Source of the DNA: JAXMHQ01 sp046346665
GTDB lineage: Bacteria; Verrucomicrobiota; Verrucomicrobiia; Limisphaerales; JAXMHQ01
Assembly (NCBI GenBank): GCA_046346665.1
Contig: JAXMHQ010000003.1
Coordinates: 62,001-126,000 of the forward strand
Reading direction: 5' to 3'
Length of the DNA: 64,000 nucleotides
The notes beneath the pieces are model-generated. The model had not been told where the DNA came from, did not search any database, and saw only the letters and a program-made list of their open reading frames with translations. A program made the position numbers and the translations under genes. Below are positions 60,875 to 64,000 of this stretch, piece after piece; the first letter of the stretch is position 1, and every line of letters starts with the position of its first letter.

Positions 60875-60882
60875 TCCGCCAA

Positions 60883-60914
60883 GGGCGCGCACCTGTCCGG
60901 CGCGCTCTTTTTCT
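60883..60914 (+). terminator. Hairpin with T-run between rpmF and plsX
   Basis: GGGCGCGC (60883) pairs with GCGCGCTC (60900) across ACCTGTCCG (7 Watson-Crick pairs plus one G-T), then TTTTTCTTT reaching the plsX ATG at 60917. It occupies the place where a plsX ribosome site would be; likely an attenuator or partial terminator. Confidence 0.75.
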
Positions 60915-60916
60915 TT

Positions 60917-61960
60917 ATGCGAATCGCAGTGGATGTCATGGGTGGCGACCACGGCTGCGGCGTCGTCATCGAGGGCGTCAAGCAGGCACTCGAAGCCGAT
61001 CGCTCCATCGGCGGCATTTCCCTCGTCGGCAACCAGGACCAGATCAAGGCCGCCGTGGCCCATTCCGGGCTGCGCGATTCCCGCGTCGATATCCTCCACG
61101 CCAGCGAAGTGCTGACCATGGAGGACAAGCCGCTGGAAGGCATCCGGCGAAAGAAGGATTCGTCCATGGTCCGCGCCATCGAGCTGGTGCGCGATGGCAA
61201 GGCGGATGCCGTGATCTCCCCCGGCAACACCGGCGCGCTGGTCGCCGGATCGCTCAAGCTGCACCGGCTGGACGGCATCGGCCGTCCCGCGCTGGCGGCG
61301 CGCATGCCTTCGAGAACGAACGATTTCATCCTGATGGACGCCGGGGCCAGCCCGGTGTGCGAGCCGCTGCACCTGGCGCAGTTCGCCGTCATGGGCAGCA
61401 TCTACGCCGCGGAAATTTTCGGCAACCCCAGGCCGCGCGTTGGCATTCTCAGCAATGGCTCCGAGGATTCCAAGGGAACCGAGCTGACGCGCGAGACCAA
61501 CCGGCTCTGCAGCCAGTTGGACTTGAATTTCATCGGCTACGTCGAGGGTTTCGACCTGTTCAACGATGCGGTGGACGTGGTGGTGACCGACGGCTTCACG
61601 GGCAACGTCGTCCTCAAGACTTCCGAAAGCCTCGGCTACGCCATGATGCACCTGCTGAAATCGGAGCTGGCCGCCAACCCGATCCGAAAACTGGGCGCCT
61701 CCCTGTCGATGGGCGCGTTCCGCAGCATCAAGCACCGGCTGGACCCTGAAGTCTACGGCGGCGCCGTGCTGCTCGGTCTCAACGGCATCGTCGTCAAAGC
61801 CCACGGTTCCTCACGCGAACGCGCCATCATGAGCGCCATCCGTGTCGCCGCCCAGGAAATCCAGCACGGCGTCAACGAACTCATCTCGCGGGAAATCGCC
61901 CGCGCCAACCAAAAACTGACCCCAGCGGAACCTGCCGCCTCGCCGACCGTCCCAGCATGA
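60917..61960 (+). CDS. plsX: Phosphate acyltransferase PlsX
   Basis: 347 residues. Start RIAVDVMGGDHGCGVVIEGV, then ISLVGNQDQIKAAV, RKKDSSMVRAIELVRDGKAD, ISPGNTGALVAGSLKLHRLDG, ILSNGSEDSKGTELTRETN, VTDGFTGNVVLKTSESLGY and a C-terminal AHGSSRERAI. It converts acyl-ACP and phosphate to acyl-phosphate, the first step of phosphatidic acid synthesis with PlsY. No Shine-Dalgarno is visible because the rpmF hairpin T-run abuts the ATG. Its stop overlaps the fabH start by 4 bp (ATGA). Confidence 0.96.
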   Translation: MRIAVDVMGGDHGCGVVIEGVKQALEADRSIGGISLVGNQDQIKAAVAHSGLRDSRVDILHASEVLTMEDKPLEGIRRKKDSSMVRAIELVRDGKADAVISPGNTGALVAGSLKLHRLDGIGRPALAARMPSRTNDFILMDAGASPVCEPLHLAQFAVMGSIYAAEIFGNPRPRVGILSNGSEDSKGTELTRETNRLCSQLDLNFIGYVEGFDLFNDAVDVVVTDGFTGNVVLKTSESLGYAMMHLLKSELAANPIRKLGASLSMGAFRSIKHRLDPEVYGGAVLLGLNGIVVKAHGSSRERAIMSAIRVAAQEIQHGVNELISREIARANQKLTPAEPAASPTVPA

Positions 61961-62994
61961 GCGCCTCCCCCGCCCCACAATTCAAAAACCCGCGGGCCAA
62001 ATACAATTACCAGGGCCGCAACTGCTCCATCACCGGAGTCGGCTCCTATCTCCCCGAAAAAATCCTGTCAAACGCCGACCTCGAAAAAATGGTCGAGACA
62101 AGCGATGACTGGATCGTCACGCGAACCGGCATCCGGGAACGCCGCATCGCGGCCGAAAACGAATTCACATCGGACCTCGGCGCCGCCGCCGCCCAGCGCG
62201 CCATGAAAATGGCCGGCGTCACCGCGGACCAGATTGACCTGATCATCGTAGCCACCATCACGCCCGACATGCCCTTTCCGTCGACCGCCTGCCTCATCCA
62301 GCAGAAGCTCGGGGCGCACCGGTCCGCGGCGTTCGACCTCGAGGCCGCCTGTTCGGGATTCATTTACGCGCTCGAAATCGCCCAGCAGTTCATCATGTCG
62401 CGCACCTACGACACCGTCCTGGTGATCGGAGCTGAAAAACTGTCGACGATCACGGACTGGAAGGACCGGAACACGTGCGTGCTGTTCGGCGACGGGGCTG
62501 GGGCGGCGATTTTGCAGAGCCGCCCGGATTCCCACGGGCTGTTGACGGCGGTGATGGGGGCGGACGGCGGAAATGCGGACCTGATTGCGATGCCGGGGGG
62601 CGGGAGCCGCTGTCCGGCGTCGGTGGATTCGATTTCGCGACGGCTGCATTACCTGACGATGAACGGGAAGGAGACTTTCAAGAACGCGGTGCAGGCGATG
62701 CAGACGGCGGCGCGCGAAGCGCTGAAGCGCTGCGAACTGGACATCACGCGCATCAAATGCGTGATCCCGCACCAGGCCAACCGCCGGATCATCGACGCGG
62801 TGGCGGACCGCCTGGGGGCCAGCCCGGAACAATTGTTCGTGAATCTGGAAAAGTACGGAAACACGTCCGCAGCTTCCGTGGCCATCGCGCTGGATGAGGC
62901 GGTTCAAACGGGCCGGGTGCAGCGCGGAGACCTGATTTTATTGGTTGTTTTCGGTGCCGGCCTCACTTGGGGCGCCGCAGTAATCGAGTGGTAA
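61957..62994 (+). CDS. fabH: Beta-ketoacyl-ACP synthase III
   Basis: 345 residues, with ~20 extra N-terminal residues before the core. The catalytic triad is complete: Cys in FDLEAACSGFIYALEIA, His in IPHQANRRIIDAV, Asn in EKYGNTSAASVAIALDE. Also ETSDDWIVTRTGIRERRIA. It condenses acetyl-CoA with malonyl-ACP to start fatty acid synthesis. It is translationally coupled to plsX, tying chain initiation to phospholipid synthesis, and followed by a separate small gene. Confidence 0.97.
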   Translation: MSASPAPQFKNPRAKYNYQGRNCSITGVGSYLPEKILSNADLEKMVETSDDWIVTRTGIRERRIAAENEFTSDLGAAAAQRAMKMAGVTADQIDLIIVATITPDMPFPSTACLIQQKLGAHRSAAFDLEAACSGFIYALEIAQQFIMSRTYDTVLVIGAEKLSTITDWKDRNTCVLFGDGAGAAILQSRPDSHGLLTAVMGADGGNADLIAMPGGGSRCPASVDSISRRLHYLTMNGKETFKNAVQAMQTAAREALKRCELDITRIKCVIPHQANRRIIDAVADRLGASPEQLFVNLEKYGNTSAASVAIALDEAVQTGRVQRGDLILLVVFGAGLTWGAAVIEW

Positions 62995-63041
62995 GCCTTA
63001 TTTGACGGGCCGCGTCCTTGTGCTAATTTAATCTTGCGTTT

Positions 63042-63371
63042 ATGAGTGCCAGAAGAATTGAAACCACGGGCAGTTTTCAACAGAGCGTCACGGTGGAAGC
63101 GCGGGAAACCCGCCTCGAATTGTCCCCGGACGCGGTGGTCATTCATAAGAGCGGCATCGAGTTTCGCAGCCCCACCCCGATGGCCGCCTGGACTGAAATG
63201 ACCCTCGCGTTGCGTTCCCCGGGCGACCAGGGCCTGATCCGCTGCTCCGGCGTGGTCATCTCCTGCACGGGCAACAAACACACGGGCTACCACATCTCCA
63301 TGATTTTCACGAGCCTGTCCAAGCAATCCCAGGCCCGGCTCGAAACCATGGCATTCGGCGCCCAGGCCTAA
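63042..63371 (+). CDS. Small PilZ-like domain protein
   Basis: 109 residues. A beta-barrel-like pattern (GIEFRSPTPMAAWTEMTLAL, GLIRCSGVVISCTGNKHTGY, HISMIFTSLSKQSQARL) resembles PilZ-type small domains, but the N-terminal RxxxR and D/NxSxxG c-di-GMP motifs are not obvious, so ligand binding is doubtful. The next gene is a PilT-type ATPase, so a role near type IV pilus or gliding control is plausible. Family assignment is tentative. Confidence 0.6.
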   Translation: MSARRIETTGSFQQSVTVEARETRLELSPDAVVIHKSGIEFRSPTPMAAWTEMTLALRSPGDQGLIRCSGVVISCTGNKHTGYHISMIFTSLSKQSQARLETMAFGAQA

Positions 63372-63384
63372 GCCGGGTCAGGGA

Positions 63385-63478
63385 TGACTGGATCAAGGGA
63401 TCAATGGATGGGTGGATCAATGGATGGGACTTAGTCCAACAATCCAAGAATCCAGTAATCCAACAATCCAGTAATTCC
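63385..63478. repeat. Iterated GGATCAAT/GGATTGTT palindrome without outer arms
   Basis: Left units GGATCAAGGGATCAATGGAT and GGGTGGATCAATGGATG; right units CCAACAATCCAAGAATCCAG and AATCCAACAATCC. This is the same inner design as the 21638 and 53818 elements but lacks the GACTCCGTCGAG arms. Confidence 0.7.
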
Positions 63479-63545
63479 TCCCCCCCGTTAACTTCACCGA
63501 TCGCTTCCCTCTTGGTTTGCGCCCGGTTTCCGCTATCCTGATTCC

Positions 63546-64000
63546 ATGGAACTGTTTCATCGCATCCTCAAAACCGCCGTGGAAGGCGGCGCCTCCGACG
63601 TTCACCTCAAGATCGGCACACCCGTGGTCCTTCGCGTCAACCGCCAGCTCATCGCCATCGAATGCCCGTTCCCGACCGATGCCTGGATGAAAACCGTGGT
63701 GGAACACATCACGCCGGCGCACCTGGTCCAGAAGCTTCAGGAACAGCGCGAGATCGATTTCTCCTATTTTCTTCCCGGCATCGGCCGCTTCCGCACGAAC
63801 CTGTTCCAGCAGCGCGGCCAGTGGTGCCTCGCCATGCGGTTCGTCAAAACGCTCGTCCCCAGCTTCGAGGAACTCGGCCTGCTGCCCCAGGTGAAAAAAA
63901 TCGCCGAATCCCCGCGCGGCATCGTCCTCGTCGCCGGCTCCACCGGCTCCGGAAAATCCACCACGCTCGCCGCCATGGTGGAACACATCAACGCCAATTT
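63546..64000 (+). CDS. PilT/PilU-type ATPase, N-terminal part (cut by window edge)
   Basis: 151 residues visible from ATG 63546. N-terminal PAS-like domain with EGGASDVHLKIGTPVVLRVN, then EQREIDFSYFLPGIGRFRTN, QQRGQWCLAMRFVK, and Walker A VLVAGSTGSGKSTTLAAMV. This is the retraction ATPase family of type IV pili (PilT/PilU); the distinguishing C-terminal residues are outside the window. It powers pilus retraction for twitching or DNA uptake, or serves another GspE-like function. Confidence 0.92.
   Translation, partial: MELFHRILKTAVEGGASDVHLKIGTPVVLRVNRQLIAIECPFPTDAWMKTVVEHITPAHLVQKLQEQREIDFSYFLPGIGRFRTNLFQQRGQWCLAMRFVKTLVPSFEELGLLPQVKKIAESPRGIVLVAGSTGSGKSTTLAAMVEHINAN

Overview
The window reads as a chromosome segment of a high-GC, free-living, polysaccharide-degrading bacterium, most likely a member of the Verrucomicrobiota. 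The reasons are a LacI-like/AraC sugar regulator, a tagaturonate epimerase (UxaE) route for galacturonate, a verrucomicrobial-style prepilin-like protein, large secreted proteins with a shared C-terminal W...F(Y/F)R module, many two-component systems, and the gene order yceD-rpmF-plsX-fabH. This rests on family recognition and gene content; no search was run.

Layout. 1-2578 (minus): a signalling operon (PAS-PAS histidine kinase, receiver protein, receiver-PAS protein cut by the edge). 2749-3807: a PocR-AraC regulator. 4491-27309: a pectin/uronate utilisation region with a 1792-residue repeat-rich pectinesterase, a pectinesterase-esterase fusion, polygalacturonase, DUF4861 protein, GH105 unsaturated uronyl hydrolase, the uxaE-uxaC couple, a XylR-type regulator, a small secreted protein, an unclassified glycosidase-like protein, an AGE-type 2-epimerase and a second, divergent GH28. 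27424-32277: hybrid kinase, LysR regulator, and a PhoB/PhoR pair in which phoB carries a one-base frameshift downstream of an 11-bp phased Pho-box array. 32685-38315: small membrane protein, prepilin-like protein, tRNA(CAU), rpsU, Sel1-repeat lipoprotein, a candidate 6S-like RNA and gatB. 38630-45744: an astacin protease fused to a beta-helix and a PL1-type pectate lyase, separated by a foldback element inside a recent direct duplication. 46136-53793: ABC exporter, NarL-type two-component pair, aconitase-family large subunit. 54071-59354: Wzy/WaaL-like ligase, FecR protein, CHASE2-adenylate cyclase. 59687-64000: coaD, yceD, rpmF, plsX, fabH, a small PilZ-like protein and the start of a pilT-type ATPase.

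How the genes fit together. Secreted pectinesterases and the acetyl-esterase-like domain would strip methyl and acetyl groups; GH28 and PL1 enzymes cut the backbone; GH105 releases unsaturated uronate; UxaC and UxaE isomerise and epimerise galacturonate towards fructuronate. The XylR-type and PocR-AraC proteins are the obvious local regulators.

The most unusual feature is the intergenic DNA. Many gaps hold long palindromes. Several are built from iterated 7-10-mer units whose two arms match within a copy while the unit differs between copies, and they occur alongside at least five families of REP-like hairpins. This looks like a structured repeat ecosystem rather than random low-complexity sequence.
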